From the NCBI RefSeq assembly GCF_007004135.1, contig NZ_VJMG01000055.1, positions 1 through 64,000 of the forward strand: a stretch of DNA of 64,000 bases. The letters run 5' to 3'. Numbering within the stretch: position 1 is the stretch's first letter; each line of letters begins with the position of its first letter. Shown piece after piece: positions 36,323-45,219 of the stretch. A model generated the notes under the pieces. It saw nothing but the letters and a program-made list of their open reading frames with translations, searched no databases and was not told the DNA's origin. Made by a program: the position numbers and the translations under genes. The stretch comes from Affinirhizobium straminoryzae. GTDB lineage: Bacteria; Pseudomonadota; Alphaproteobacteria; Rhizobiales; Rhizobiaceae.

Positions 36323-37482
36323 GCGCTGGCCGCCAGGGGATGGTCGTGGCCCGTCACGAGACCCGAATGCGCCTCGCGCCATTCGGGATGCATGTGACGC
36401 ACGAGATCGAACAGATCGTAGATATTGTCGATCTTGCCGCCGAGGATCGACGTGACGCGCGATGTCTGCGGCAGGCGCTGATAGAGGATTGGCCGCCCGT
36501 CATCGGTTTCACTCTTCACCAGCACGGTCTTGACGTCATAGATCGATTTCACCCACTGCGCTTCCGCAAGGCTTGGAACATACCGCTGCCCGTCGGCAAT
36601 CATGTGACGGTAACGGTCATCGGCGCTGTAGCCGCTCAGCACGTCATAGGGTTTGCGCGGGTCCGTCGCATCCGTCCAGCTGTGGTGGGGCGTGTAGCGA
36701 ACATGGGTCAGCGAATAGAGTTTCTCCGAAGGATAGGGCATGACCGATAGGAAGGGGCCGTCCATGATGGTGATGCCGTAGCCCTCCATCTGCCGGGGCG
36801 GCTCCACCAGGGCAATCTCGGTGACCTCGTATTTCAGATTGGCCTGCGGTAATGCAGCGGAGCGCAGCAGGCTGTTGATCTGGGCATAGGTCACGTTGAA
36901 CACATGCCGGGCCGAGATCTCGCTGCCGTCCGACAGCCGGACGATGGTGTAATCCGCGCGTTCCTCGATCTCGAGCGCCTCCGTCTTCAGGCGCACGTCG
37001 ACGCCGCTGGCCGGAAGCCGCTCGGCCATCAGGTCGCGCAGCACCGAAAAGTCGAAGGCATATTCCTGGCAGGCGAACACATCCTCGATGGTCTCCCGGC
37101 TGAAAAGGGCTGCCTGCATGGGATTGGCCGCTGCGATTGGCGCGCCCATGTCCGAAAACATCTTGAAGAATCGCTTTGCAGACACCTTCGACCGCTTGCG
37201 CGCAATCGCGTAGAGCATCTGGAAGTTGCTGGTGACCGCGTCTGGAAAATCCATCGCGAAACGGCGGTGCAGCACCATGGACTTGACGGCCGTCAGAACG
37301 CTTCTCGGATAGTGAAAGCCGGTATGGATACGCGCCTGGTTGACGCGCGACGCCCGGTTCATCAATTGCGTGTCGGCTTCGACGACCAGTACGCGATCCG
37401 TCACGGACCTGAGGAACAGAGCGAGGCAACAGCCGTAGAAGCCGCCGCCGATGATCAGGCAATCGACATCGGTCCGCGTCAT
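36319..37482 (-). CDS. FAD-dependent oxidoreductase, DAO family
   Basis: A 387-residue flavoprotein. The Rossmann dinucleotide motif LIIGGGFYGCCLAL starts near residue 9, followed by VVEADTQLMNRASRVNQARIH, typical of D-amino-acid-oxidase-type enzymes, and a C-terminal LGGKIDNIYDL segment. Placed between a glycosyltransferase-like gene and gtrA, it most likely oxidises a sugar or lipid-linked intermediate; no such substrate is proved for close relatives that I know of. Both ends overlap neighbours (ATGA). Confidence 0.8.
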   Translation of the reverse strand: MTRTDVDCLIIGGGFYGCCLALFLRSVTDRVLVVEADTQLMNRASRVNQARIHTGFHYPRSVLTAVKSMVLHRRFAMDFPDAVTSNFQMLYAIARKRSKVSAKRFFKMFSDMGAPIAAANPMQAALFSRETIEDVFACQEYAFDFSVLRDLMAERLPASGVDVRLKTEALEIEERADYTIVRLSDGSEISARHVFNVTYAQINSLLRSAALPQANLKYEVTEIALVEPPRQMEGYGITIMDGPFLSVMPYPSEKLYSLTHVRYTPHHSWTDATDPRKPYDVLSGYSADDRYRHMIADGQRYVPSLAEAQWVKSIYDVKTVLVKSETDDGRPILYQRLPQTSRVTSILGGKIDNIYDLFDLVRHMHPEWREAHSGLVTGHDHPLAASA

Positions 37483-38543
37483 TTGCGCATGCCCGCCGCA
37501 ACATAGCCGTCGCTCCTGGCCGCGTCCGCCGGCTCGATCTTGACCGGGGCCGTCTCGTTTTCCATGCCGACCTCCACGTTCAGTTCGTGCAGCACGCGGT
37601 TGAACAGGTCCGTCACGCTGCGTTCGCCGACCACGTCGTCCATGGCGTCGACGGAGAGCAGCCGAATGACCTTCTGCAGCCCGATCGACAGAACGAATGT
37701 GGCACCTGCCATGAAGGCGGCGCTCAGACCAAGGATCAGCGAGGTACTGAACCAGCCCGGCTGAATGCCGCTCATGGTCAGCCACACGATCACGGCATAG
37801 ATTACATAGACGACAGAGGAGATCGCGACCAGCAGCGCGCCAAGCGCCATCATGGTCAAGACCCGCGGCGCGGCGCTGATCAGCAGATCCTGCATCAGTG
37901 ACAGGCGACGGCGAAGGCCATGGCGGGTCACGGGCGTCGGCTGCTGCTCCCTTGCCGGTATCCAGCGCACGGGAATGCCGGCCGCCATCGGCGGAAAGCG
38001 CAGGGCGAGCTGTCGGTCGGAATCTGCCATCACCCGGTTGAGCCAGGTCTTGGGCAGGGCAACGGTCAGCATGTCGCGGGCATCGGCATGAAAGCCTGCC
38101 GTCTTGCCAAGACTGTTGAGGAGCGGATTCAGGCTGTAGCGGAAGGCGCCGGAGCGGCCGCGCAGCACGAGGATCGCATCCTGGCGCAGCGCGGATTCGA
38201 TCATTTCGACCGGCTCGAAACAGTCCTGTTCTTCGAGCGAGGTCAGCAACACGACATCGCCAATGCTTTCCGCGGCCAGCAGCAATCGCTTGCGGTAAAA
38301 TGTCGTTCCGTGCCGTGTGCTCAGCAGGCGGATGTTCGGCACGTTCGCCAGCAGCCGGTCTTCAGCCTGCTTGCGCTCGGCCTCTTCGCCGCCGTCTCGC
38401 GCGATCAGAAGAATTTCCCAATAGCGGAAGGCCAGGCCCAATTTCTGGGCCAGGCGCTTCAGCGTGGTTTCGCTACTGACGTCCAGCGCCACGTCTGCCA
38501 GGCAGACTGAAACGAAAATATCTTCCCGAAGCGCCCGCGTCAT
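37479..38543 (-). CDS. GtrB-like glycosyltransferase with degenerate catalytic motifs
   Basis: A 354-residue protein with the shape of GtrB: an N-terminal GT-A-like domain (about 1-215) and two membrane helices (about 230-300) with a short cytoplasmic tail. The usual DDGSTD and DADLQDPPE motifs are missing; the second is replaced by LLTSLEEQDCFEP. It may be inactive as a transferase, bind without catalysis, or use another mechanism. The start at 38543 overlaps the isomerase stop (ATGA). Confidence 0.68.
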   Translation of the reverse strand: MTRALREDIFVSVCLADVALDVSSETTLKRLAQKLGLAFRYWEILLIARDGGEEAERKQAEDRLLANVPNIRLLSTRHGTTFYRKRLLLAAESIGDVVLLTSLEEQDCFEPVEMIESALRQDAILVLRGRSGAFRYSLNPLLNSLGKTAGFHADARDMLTVALPKTWLNRVMADSDRQLALRFPPMAAGIPVRWIPAREQQPTPVTRHGLRRRLSLMQDLLISAAPRVLTMMALGALLVAISSVVYVIYAVIVWLTMSGIQPGWFSTSLILGLSAAFMAGATFVLSIGLQKVIRLLSVDAMDDVVGERSVTDLFNRVLHELNVEVGMENETAPVKIEPADAARSDGYVAAGMRK

Positions 38544-39391
38544 GCGGCAATCTCCCTTGCCAGTTCTGCGGCGGCGCAAAGCCGTGCCAGAACCTTGTCC
38601 AGATCATCGAGCGGTGTCGCTGTCTGTTTCATTTCGATGGATGTCCAGCCCGTATAGCCCGCCCGGTCAAGCGCCCGCAACACGATGACCACCTGTTCCG
38701 CGCTGGCCGGCGCCGGTGCGAGATCGGGTTCACTGACATGCACGTGGCTGATATGCGCAGCAGCGCGCGCAATCAGATCCTCGACCTGCGAAAACTCCTG
38801 GTTCATGTGCATGGCGCCCAGATCCAGGATCAGCGTCACCGCCGGATGGTCGACCGCTTCGACCATGGCAAGCGCCTCATCGGCGCGGTTGAGGAAGTTG
38901 GTGCCATAGGCGACGGGATTGAACTCCAGGCCGAATTTCGTGCCTGCAGCCTCTGCGGCATCGCCGAGTGCGCGAAAGGCCTCGATTGCGATCGTCTTGA
39001 CCGTATCCGCCGGCATGTCCGCCGGTACGACCCGCTGGCGCGGCGAGCCAAAGACCAGGTTGGGAATCTTCAGGCGCCCCGCAAAGTCGATTGCCCGCCG
39101 CAGCGCCTGCGTCAGTGTCTTCTGGCGTTCCTCGCCTTCGAACAGGGCCGCACCCTCCACCCCGAACAGCAGCGATTGCATCGAGACCAGCGTCAGGCCA
39201 TGGGCCTGCATCGCGGCGAATTCGGCGGCGACGCGCTCGTTCGAGGGCAGAAGCGGATCCGGGCTTCCGTGAAACAGTAGCCCCGGCGCAATTTCGAGAC
39301 CCGAAATGCCATGGCGCTTCAGCAGGGCGTAGGCGGCATCGCGGTCGCCCGGAGCCCAGGCAATATTGGAGACGGCAAGTTTCCGGGTCAT
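38540..39391 (-). CDS. sugar phosphate isomerase/epimerase (xylose-isomerase-like TIM barrel)
   Basis: A 283-residue TIM-barrel protein of the IolE/xylose-isomerase-like group. Metal-site candidates are the glutamate in GLEFNPVAYG, the aspartate in LILDLGAMHMN, the histidine in HVHVSEPDL and the glutamate in WTSIEMKQT, which is the expected set. It probably converts one keto or aldo sugar to another for the glycan pathway. Both ends overlap neighbours by four bases. Confidence 0.82.
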   Translation of the reverse strand: MTRKLAVSNIAWAPGDRDAAYALLKRHGISGLEIAPGLLFHGSPDPLLPSNERVAAEFAAMQAHGLTLVSMQSLLFGVEGAALFEGEERQKTLTQALRRAIDFAGRLKIPNLVFGSPRQRVVPADMPADTVKTIAIEAFRALGDAAEAAGTKFGLEFNPVAYGTNFLNRADEALAMVEAVDHPAVTLILDLGAMHMNQEFSQVEDLIARAAAHISHVHVSEPDLAPAPASAEQVVIVLRALDRAGYTGWTSIEMKQTATPLDDLDKVLARLCAAAELAREIAA

Positions 39392-40338
39392 TGGGCAGCC
39401 TGTGCGAAATAGGCTTTCAGTCGTGTCCGAACATCATCAGCGGACTGGCTGTAGACATCGTCACGGCCCCACAGATCGGCATGGCGGGTGCGCATGTCCT
39501 CCTTGTGCAGTCGCGCGGCATTGGGAGCCATCGTGTGGCCCGTGGCCAGTTCGAACACCGCACCGGCCTTCAGCGGCGCCGGCGCAAAATGGATGGTGGA
39601 GAGGCCGGCCTCCATGGCGCGCTCGATATCCGACCATATCTGCGACATGTCGTAATACTGGAATTCGCTATCCGGATTGGTGAATGTCAGGGCAGAGTAA
39701 CCGAGATCCGTTGCGGCCGCCTCCAGCGGTGCGCGCAGGCCCGTGGCGTCCAGCGCATCGCGATCCACGACCATCATGCCGAGTTCGGCATCCTCGTTGT
39801 AGATCGCTTCCACGGCGCCCGAGAGTTCCGTTGGCAGGGCGGCGCAGAACGCCTGGAAGCGCGTCGGCGGCAGCATGCTGGGCATCGGGTTCATGATATC
39901 GAAGACGAAGTTCTTCTTCAGACCTTCCCCGAACAGCGCTGGCAGGCGTACGATCAGGCAGGTCTTGAAATGCTCGGCGCAGAACGCCTCCAGACGGCGC
40001 CGGTTGTGACCATAGGCCAGATCCACCTGATAGGCATTGGTTGTCTCGTCCAGTCCCTCGTCGAAGGAGGCGAGCACGGCGATGCTCGACAGAAGGACGA
40101 AACAATCCGCCGTTACAGTCGACAGAATGTCTATCAATCCGTCGATGCGCGCTGCGTCGCGCTCAGGAAACCGGTTGGCTTCAAACATGGAGCCCGGCGC
40201 GGCCGCACAAGCCGCCAGGCTGAAGTGCTGTTTGCGCGCCCCTTCAATATTCTTGCTGTTGAAGAGATGATCAAAGACATGTTGGCGAGAAATTGCACCG
40301 CCTACGAAGCCGGTGTAACCAATGAGCGCAGACGACAT
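39388..40338 (-). CDS. NAD-dependent epimerase/dehydratase-like protein, atypical
   Basis: A 316-residue protein with an extended-SDR look. The N-terminal GYTGFVGGAI is a Rossmann glycine motif, and LLSSIAVLAS carries the serine. The expected YxxxK is YGHNR (with R in place of K), so catalysis may be changed or lost. First gene of the six-gene glycan operon; a weak promoter (TTGCTT 40397-40392, 16 nt, TAGACT 40375-40370, minus strand) may lie upstream. Substrate unknown. Confidence 0.72.
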   Translation of the reverse strand: MSSALIGYTGFVGGAISRQHVFDHLFNSKNIEGARKQHFSLAACAAAPGSMFEANRFPERDAARIDGLIDILSTVTADCFVLLSSIAVLASFDEGLDETTNAYQVDLAYGHNRRRLEAFCAEHFKTCLIVRLPALFGEGLKKNFVFDIMNPMPSMLPPTRFQAFCAALPTELSGAVEAIYNEDAELGMMVVDRDALDATGLRAPLEAAATDLGYSALTFTNPDSEFQYYDMSQIWSDIERAMEAGLSTIHFAPAPLKAGAVFELATGHTMAPNAARLHKEDMRTRHADLWGRDDVYSQSADDVRTRLKAYFAQAAQ

Positions 40339-40513
40339 TACAGACCTACAGTAAGTTTTTGTGCACTGCAGTCTATCATGGTGCCGGAGGCAAGCAAGGC
40401 GTTACTCCTTCCCGAGCTTGCGTGCGGCCATGTTGTCGATCTGCGTGATGGAATTGAGCCACAGTATCGACTTTGACAAGACAGATGGTCGAGGGAAAGG
40501 TTCCGGGCGAGAA

Positions 40514-40552
40514 GGATGCGACGCCAACGATGACGGTTCACTCGTCGCATCC
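40514..40552. terminator. hairpin after the 88-residue gene
   Basis: A perfect 10-bp stem (GGATGCGACG 40514-40523 with CGTCGCATCC 40543-40552), 19-nt loop, 16 bases downstream of the minus-strand gene stop. No long T-run. Confidence 0.45.
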
Positions 40553-40567
40553 GGTCGGGGTCGAAGG

Positions 40568-40834
40568 TTATTTGTCCGCGAGGTGCTTGTCGCCCATGGC
40601 TTGATAAAGCTCGAAGAACGCCAAATGTGCCTTCGAGGCGAGTGCGTAGAGGTTGGCGTCGAGCAGGATGGCCGGGTGATCCAGAAGATGACTTTCGGTC
40701 GAATCGATCATGACAGATGCCATATGAAAAGCCTCGTGATAGCCGAAGGTCCCGGGCAGAAAGTCTTCCGGCTTCTCGATCTCCAATTGCTCCAGCGCTT
40801 CAAGCCTTTGTTGTTCGGTTTCTTGGTGGCTCAT
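40568..40834 (-). CDS. conserved hypothetical protein, 88 residues
   Basis: An acidic, mostly helical cytoplasmic protein with no recognised family. The patch [25 protein letters not shown], with several histidines, is the most distinctive part and could bind a metal. The ATG at 40834 has GAGGAAG about 7 nt upstream, so this start is preferred to the longer open frame. It sits alone between the glycan operon and tRNA-Ser. Confidence 0.66.
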   Translation of the reverse strand: MSHQETEQQRLEALEQLEIEKPEDFLPGTFGYHEAFHMASVMIDSTESHLLDHPAILLDANLYALASKAHLAFFELYQAMGDKHLADK

Positions 40835-41056
40835 TTTTCTTCCTCGGTCTGACGTCTGGACGTTCGATGCTGTCTGGACCAAGGATAATACCGGCGGCCA
40901 CGACTGGCGAGCCGAGCTGAAGAAATTCCTTCTCCAGCGCCTTGGTCAATCCAGTTGCTCCGGCGAATGCTGTCCCGGCCGACCGTTGGTCAAGGATGAC
41001 GGATGCGCCTCGCCTACACAAAAAATGCAACGAAGGTCGGGAATTGACGCCAGGCA

Positions 41057-41146
41057 TGGCGGACAGAGAGGGATTCGAACCCTCGATACGCTTTCACGTA
41101 TACACGCGTTCCAGGCGTGCGCCTTCAACCACTCGGCCACCTGTCC
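41057..41146 (-). tRNA. tRNA-Ser (anticodon GGA)
   Basis: A 90-nt tRNA read on the minus strand: acceptor stem GGACAGG with TCTGTCC (one G-T pair), D-arm GGCCGAGTGGTTGAAGGC, anticodon loop CTGGAAC (anticodon GGA), a long variable arm as in serine tRNAs, and T-arm GAGGGTTCGAATCCCTC. G73 and CCA are encoded. It decodes UCC and UCU. Confidence 0.95.
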
Positions 41147-41196
41147 TTGATCCAAGGGCTGCCCGGCCGGTTTGGCGAAGCAGCGGTCGGGGCGGA

Positions 41197-41224
41197 TATA
41201 TACCGATGAATTTCGCGCAATCAA
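41197..41224 (-). promoter_or_regulatory. tRNA-Ser promoter
   Basis: TTGATT (41224-41219), 16 nt, TATATA (41202-41197) on the minus strand, ending about 50 nt before the mature tRNA, which fits a short 5' leader. Confidence 0.5.
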
Positions 41225-41369
41225 CCGGAATCTGAAACTTTTGTGACCTCTGGCTCAAGTCGCTGCTTTTGCTGGCGGAAAACTCCCGCGGTGGCGGCCG
41301 CATTGCCAAGTGGAGGGTGCGGCCCTAATCTTCGCTTCCCATCGGCTGCCAGCAGGATCGGACAGGACC

Positions 41370-41684
41370 ATGGCATTTTTCTTCCGGTTTCTGAGCTTTC
41401 TCGCGCTTGTGCTGGCGATTGCCGCCGGCACGATCGATGCGATCGCTTCGGTGGCATCCTCATCCGTGGTCCTGACCAGCGTGGAAGAGGATTGGCTGGC
41501 AGCAAGCCCCCGGAGTCTGCCTCTGGTGCAAGGCATGGTCGAACACTATATCCACCCGCAAGTCTGGCAGAACGGGTTTGCCGTGATCATCCGCCAGCCG
41601 GCATTCGCGGTGTGCCTTGGTCTGTCGCTGGCGCTGTGGATGATCGGTTACCGGCGCCCCCGGCCACGAAGCCTGTTTGCCTGA
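41370..41684 (+). CDS. two-span membrane protein, 104 residues
   Basis: No named family was recognised. Hydrophobic helices at about residues 3-25 ([20 protein letters not shown]) and 75-95 ([18 protein letters not shown]) flank a hydrophilic central region, with a basic C-terminus likely on the cytoplasmic side. AGGA precedes the ATG at 41370. The gene ends 43 bp before msrA and may be co-transcribed with it. Confidence 0.7.
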   Translation: MAFFFRFLSFLALVLAIAAGTIDAIASVASSSVVLTSVEEDWLAASPRSLPLVQGMVEHYIHPQVWQNGFAVIIRQPAFAVCLGLSLALWMIGYRRPRPRSLFA

Positions 41685-41727
41685 AGCGACGGCGCGTGCG
41701 ACGCGACCGCAACGAGGGAGGTTCGAA

Positions 41728-42381
41728 ATGTTCCTGATCGACATGTTCAACAAGAAGACCGTGATGCCGAGTGCCGATGCGGCGCTGCCCGGACGCGCGG
41801 AGGCGCTGCCCACCGCGGAGCACCATTTCGTCAACGGCAACCCCTTGCAGGGCCCCTATCCGGATCACCTCCACGTGGCCTATTTCGGCATGGGCTGCTT
41901 CTGGGGTGCGGAGCGTCTGTTCTGGCGGCTGCCGGGTGTCTGGGTTACCGCGGTCGGCTATCAGGGTGGCTTGACGCCCAACCCGACCTATCATGAAACG
42001 ACGACGGGCCTCACCGGTCATGCCGAAATCGTCAAGGTGGTCTTTGATCCCGCCATCATCTCCTACGAAACCCTGCTGAAGACCTTCTTCGAGGAGCATG
42101 ACCCGACCCAGGGCATGCGTCAGGGCAATGACATTGGCACGACCTACCGGTCGGCGATCTATACCACGACCGCTGACCAGCTGGAGAAGGCGGAGGCTGC
42201 GCGCGCAGCATTCCAGGCGGCGCTCAAGGCGGCGGGACGCACTTCTGTCATCACGACCGAGATCGCCCCGGCAGACGTTTTCTATTACGCGGAAGACTAT
42301 CACCAGCAGTACCTGGCCAAGAATCCGGCTGGCTATTGCGGTCTGCGTGGCACCGGCGTCAGCTGCCCCATTGGCGGCTGA
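41728..42381 (+). CDS. msrA: peptide methionine (S)-S-oxide reductase
   Basis: A 217-residue enzyme repairing oxidised methionine with thioredoxin. The active-site motif GCFWGAE (C57) is intact, and the C-terminal [14 protein letters not shown] contains the resolving cysteines. An extra N-terminal segment of about 50 residues, without a convincing signal peptide, is common in alphaproteobacterial MsrA. GAGGGAGG lies close before the ATG at 41728. A hairpin at 42394-42410 follows. Confidence 0.94.
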   Translation: MFLIDMFNKKTVMPSADAALPGRAEALPTAEHHFVNGNPLQGPYPDHLHVAYFGMGCFWGAERLFWRLPGVWVTAVGYQGGLTPNPTYHETTTGLTGHAEIVKVVFDPAIISYETLLKTFFEEHDPTQGMRQGNDIGTTYRSAIYTTTADQLEKAEAARAAFQAALKAAGRTSVITTEIAPADVFYYAEDYHQQYLAKNPAGYCGLRGTGVSCPIGG

Positions 42382-42393
42382 TCTGTCTGTTTC

Positions 42394-42410
42394 GGCGGCG
42401 TAAAGCCGCC
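42394..42410 (+). terminator. msrA terminator
   Basis: A 6-bp GC stem (GGCGGC with GCCGCC) and loop GTAAA, 13 nt after the msrA stop, followed by CTCTTGT. Confidence 0.5.
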
Positions 42411-42453
42411 CTCTTGTGCAGTCCTGCGGGGAAAATGGCGATCGGTTGCGCAG

Positions 42454-42481
42454 ATTTTTCGTTTTTGACCAAACGAAAAAT
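42454..42481. promoter_or_regulatory. perfect 11-bp inverted repeat, likely operator of the nucleoside cluster
   Basis: ATTTTTCGTTT (42454-42464) and AAACGAAAAAT (42471-42481) are perfect inverted halves around TTGACC. TTGACC (42465-42470) could itself be a -35 element, with a weak TGAATT 17 nt further on. The site lies 142 bp before the bmp gene and has no T-run placement that makes it a terminator for msrA. A repressor site is inferred; no regulator gene lies nearby. Confidence 0.5.
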
Positions 42482-42622
42482 TTCTGGTGAATTTTGCTGA
42501 AACCCATGCAAGGATAAGGGCCTGCCAGGCATAATGATGAAGAGGCCGGCAACCGCAGACATGCCTTCGCGAGACAGGCGTGCGGGGGGACCCACAATGA
42601 CGAGCAAAAACAGGGCTGCACG

Positions 42623-43615
42623 ATGAAGAAAACCCTTTTGACACTGATTGCCATGGCAGCGCTTTCGACCACGGCGCTGGCGGCTGACATCAAGCCGGCG
42701 CTGGTCTATGGCACCGGCGGCAAGTTCGACAAATCCTTCAACGAAGCGGCTTTCCAGGGCGCAGAGAAGTACAAGAAGGAAACCGGCACCGATTTCCGTG
42801 ACTTCGAGCCGACCAGCGACACCCAGGGCGAGCAGGCGATCCGCAACTTTGCCTCGCGCGGGTACAATCCGATCGTTGCCGTCTCCTTCGCCTGGACCTC
42901 GGCCATGGAGAAGGTGGCTGCCGAATTCCCGGACACCAAGTTCGTGATCGTTGACTCCGTGGTGAAGCTGCCGAACGTGCGCTCCGTCGTCTTCAAGGAA
43001 GAAGAGGGCTCCTATCTCGTCGGCATCCTGGCCGGCATGGCGTCCAAGTCCGGCAAGGTCGGCTTCATTGGCGGCATGGATATTCCGCTGATCCGCAAGT
43101 TCGCCTGCGGCTATGCCCAGGGCGCCAAGGCTGCCAATGCCAAGATCGAAGTTCTGCAGAACATGACCGGCACCACCGGTGCTGCCTGGAACGACCCGGT
43201 TCGCGGCGGCGAGCTGACCAAGAACCAGATCGACCAGGGTGCGGATGTCATTTACGCGGCTGCCGGCGCCACCGGTCTCGGCGTGCTGCAGACGGCTGCC
43301 GACAACAAGAAGCTGTCGATCGGCGTCGATTCCAACCAGAACCATCTGCATCCGGGTTCGGTGCTGACCTCGATGGTCAAGCGCGTCGATCTCGCGGTCT
43401 ACAATGCCTACAAGGATGCCGCAGCCGGCAAATTCACCGGTGGCATCCAGACCAACGGTGTGAAGGAAGACGGCGTTGCCTATGCGCTGGACGACAACAA
43501 CGCCAAGCTGATCACGCCGGAGATGAAGACTGCCGTCGAAAAGGCGAAGGCCGATATCATCTCGGGTTCCGTCAAGGTTCATGATTACATGTCGGACAAC
43601 AGCTGCCCGATGTAA
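42623..43615 (+). CDS. BMP family nucleoside-binding protein
   Basis: A 330-residue periplasmic solute-binding protein of the basic-membrane-protein family with a signal peptide (cleaved near ALAAD) and no lipobox cysteine. GTGGKFDKSFNEAAFQG and GVDSNQNHLHPGSVLTSMVKR are family hallmarks for nucleoside binding. It starts the nucleoside ABC system encoded behind it and, given the salvage genes that follow, probably brings in ribo- or deoxynucleosides. Confidence 0.93.
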   Translation: MKKTLLTLIAMAALSTTALAADIKPALVYGTGGKFDKSFNEAAFQGAEKYKKETGTDFRDFEPTSDTQGEQAIRNFASRGYNPIVAVSFAWTSAMEKVAAEFPDTKFVIVDSVVKLPNVRSVVFKEEEGSYLVGILAGMASKSGKVGFIGGMDIPLIRKFACGYAQGAKAANAKIEVLQNMTGTTGAAWNDPVRGGELTKNQIDQGADVIYAAAGATGLGVLQTAADNKKLSIGVDSNQNHLHPGSVLTSMVKRVDLAVYNAYKDAAAGKFTGGIQTNGVKEDGVAYALDDNNAKLITPEMKTAVEKAKADIISGSVKVHDYMSDNSCPM

Positions 43616-43694
43616 TTCATCACGGTCAGGGCGCATCGCGGGTTCCGCCATGCGCCCTTACCATGTCCGGCTTCCGGAAAGGAAAGGCCAGCGC

Positions 43695-45206
43695 GTGAGC
43701 CAGCATCCCGCTATTGAACTGGTGGGCATCGACAAGAGTTTCGGTGCCGTTCATGCCAACAAGAACATCAATCTGAAGGTGGAAAAGGGAACGATCCACG
43801 GCATCATCGGGGAGAATGGTGCCGGCAAGTCGACCCTGATGTCCATCATCTACGGCTTCTACCAGGCCGATCGCGGCGAGATCCGCATCGACGGCAAGCC
43901 GCTCGACATTCGTGACAGCCAGACCGCGATTGCCGCCGGCATCGGCATGGTGCACCAGCATTTCATGCTGGTGGAGAACTTCACGGTTCTGGAAAACGTC
44001 ATGCTCGGTGCCGAGGGCGGGCAACTGCTCGCCAAGGGCGTTTCCGGCGCGCGCAAGGAGTTGAAGCGTCTGGAGACCGATTACGGTCTCGACGTCGATC
44101 CTGACGCGCTGATCGAGGATCTGCCCGTCGGCAAGCAGCAGCGCGTTGAAATCCTGAAGGCGCTCTATCGCAGCGCCGATATCCTGATTCTCGACGAGCC
44201 GACCGGCGTTCTGACGCCCGCCGAGGCCGACCACCTGTTCAAGGTGCTGAAGGTGTTGCGCGACCAGGGCAAGACGGTGATCCTCATCACCCACAAGCTG
44301 CGCGAGATCATGGCGATCACCGACGAGGTTTCCGTCATGCGCCGCGGCGAAATGGTTGCCACCCGCAAGACCGCCGAGACGACGGTCGAGGAACTGGCCG
44401 AACTGATGGTCGGCCGCCGCGTTCTGCTGCGCGTCGAAAAGGGCGCCGCAAAGCCCGGCAAGGTGCTGCTGTCGGTGAAGAACCTCACCGTCAAGGACGC
44501 CCGTGGCGTCACCATGGTCGATAACGTCTCCTTCGATGTACGCGAAGGCGAGATCGTCGGCATTGCGGGCGTCGCCGGCAACGGCCAGTCGGAACTGCTG
44601 GAGGCGATTGCCGGCATCCGCAAGCCGGCCTCGGGCGAGATCCTGCTCGATGGCCAGCCGATCGCCAATGCCGATCCGGCGCGGCTTCGGGCGCTTGGTC
44701 TTGCCCATATCCCGGAAGACCGGCACCACATGGGCCTCGTCTTGAAGTTCGAGGAATACGAGAATTCGGTGCTCGGCTATCACCGCGATCCCCGCTATGG
44801 CCGCGGTGCGCTGCTTGATCTGAAGGCAATCCAGGCGGATGCCGTAGAAAAGATCGAAAAGTACGACATCCGCCCGCCGAATCCGCGCCTGAAGACGGCG
44901 AACTTCTCCGGTGGCAACCAGCAGAAGATCGTCGTGGCGCGCGAGATCGAGCGCGACCCCAAGGCGCTGATCATCGGCCAGCCCACCCGCGGCGTCGATA
45001 TCGGCGCGATCGAATTCATTCACCGCCGCATCGTGGAAATGCGCGATGCCGGCAAGGCGCTCCTGCTCGTTTCTGTCGAACTGGACGAGATCCGATCCCT
45101 GTCCGACCGCATCCTCGTGATGTTTGCCGGCAAGGTGGTTGGCGAAAAGACCCCGGATGCCGGCGAGCAGACACTGGGTCTGATGATGGCAGGCATTGCC
45201 GCATGA
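43695..45206 (+). CDS. nucleoside ABC transporter ATPase (two ATPase domains)
   Basis: A 503-residue ATP-binding protein with two fused ABC domains like RbsA. The first has Walker [10 protein letters not shown] and [11 protein letters not shown]; the second lacks a canonical Walker A (GVAGNGQSE) and carries the signature FSGGNQQK, as usual for this class. I chose the GTG at 43695 because AAAGGAAAGG lies 7-14 nt upstream; an ATG at 43653 is in frame but without such a site. It serves the two permeases that follow. Confidence 0.92.
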   Translation: MSQHPAIELVGIDKSFGAVHANKNINLKVEKGTIHGIIGENGAGKSTLMSIIYGFYQADRGEIRIDGKPLDIRDSQTAIAAGIGMVHQHFMLVENFTVLENVMLGAEGGQLLAKGVSGARKELKRLETDYGLDVDPDALIEDLPVGKQQRVEILKALYRSADILILDEPTGVLTPAEADHLFKVLKVLRDQGKTVILITHKLREIMAITDEVSVMRRGEMVATRKTAETTVEELAELMVGRRVLLRVEKGAAKPGKVLLSVKNLTVKDARGVTMVDNVSFDVREGEIVGIAGVAGNGQSELLEAIAGIRKPASGEILLDGQPIANADPARLRALGLAHIPEDRHHMGLVLKFEEYENSVLGYHRDPRYGRGALLDLKAIQADAVEKIEKYDIRPPNPRLKTANFSGGNQQKIVVAREIERDPKALIIGQPTRGVDIGAIEFIHRRIVEMRDAGKALLLVSVELDEIRSLSDRILVMFAGKVVGEKTPDAGEQTLGLMMAGIAA

Positions 45207-45219
45207 GGACGAACCTTTC

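Noticed and set aside
41057..41146. tRNA-Ser as an integration site of a genomic island
   Set aside because: No integrase, direct repeat of the tRNA end or change in gene type was seen on either side.
44500..44620. Broken Walker A in the second half of the nucleoside ATPase (GVAGNGQSE)
   Set aside because: This is the normal form in RbsA-like double ATPases, not damage.
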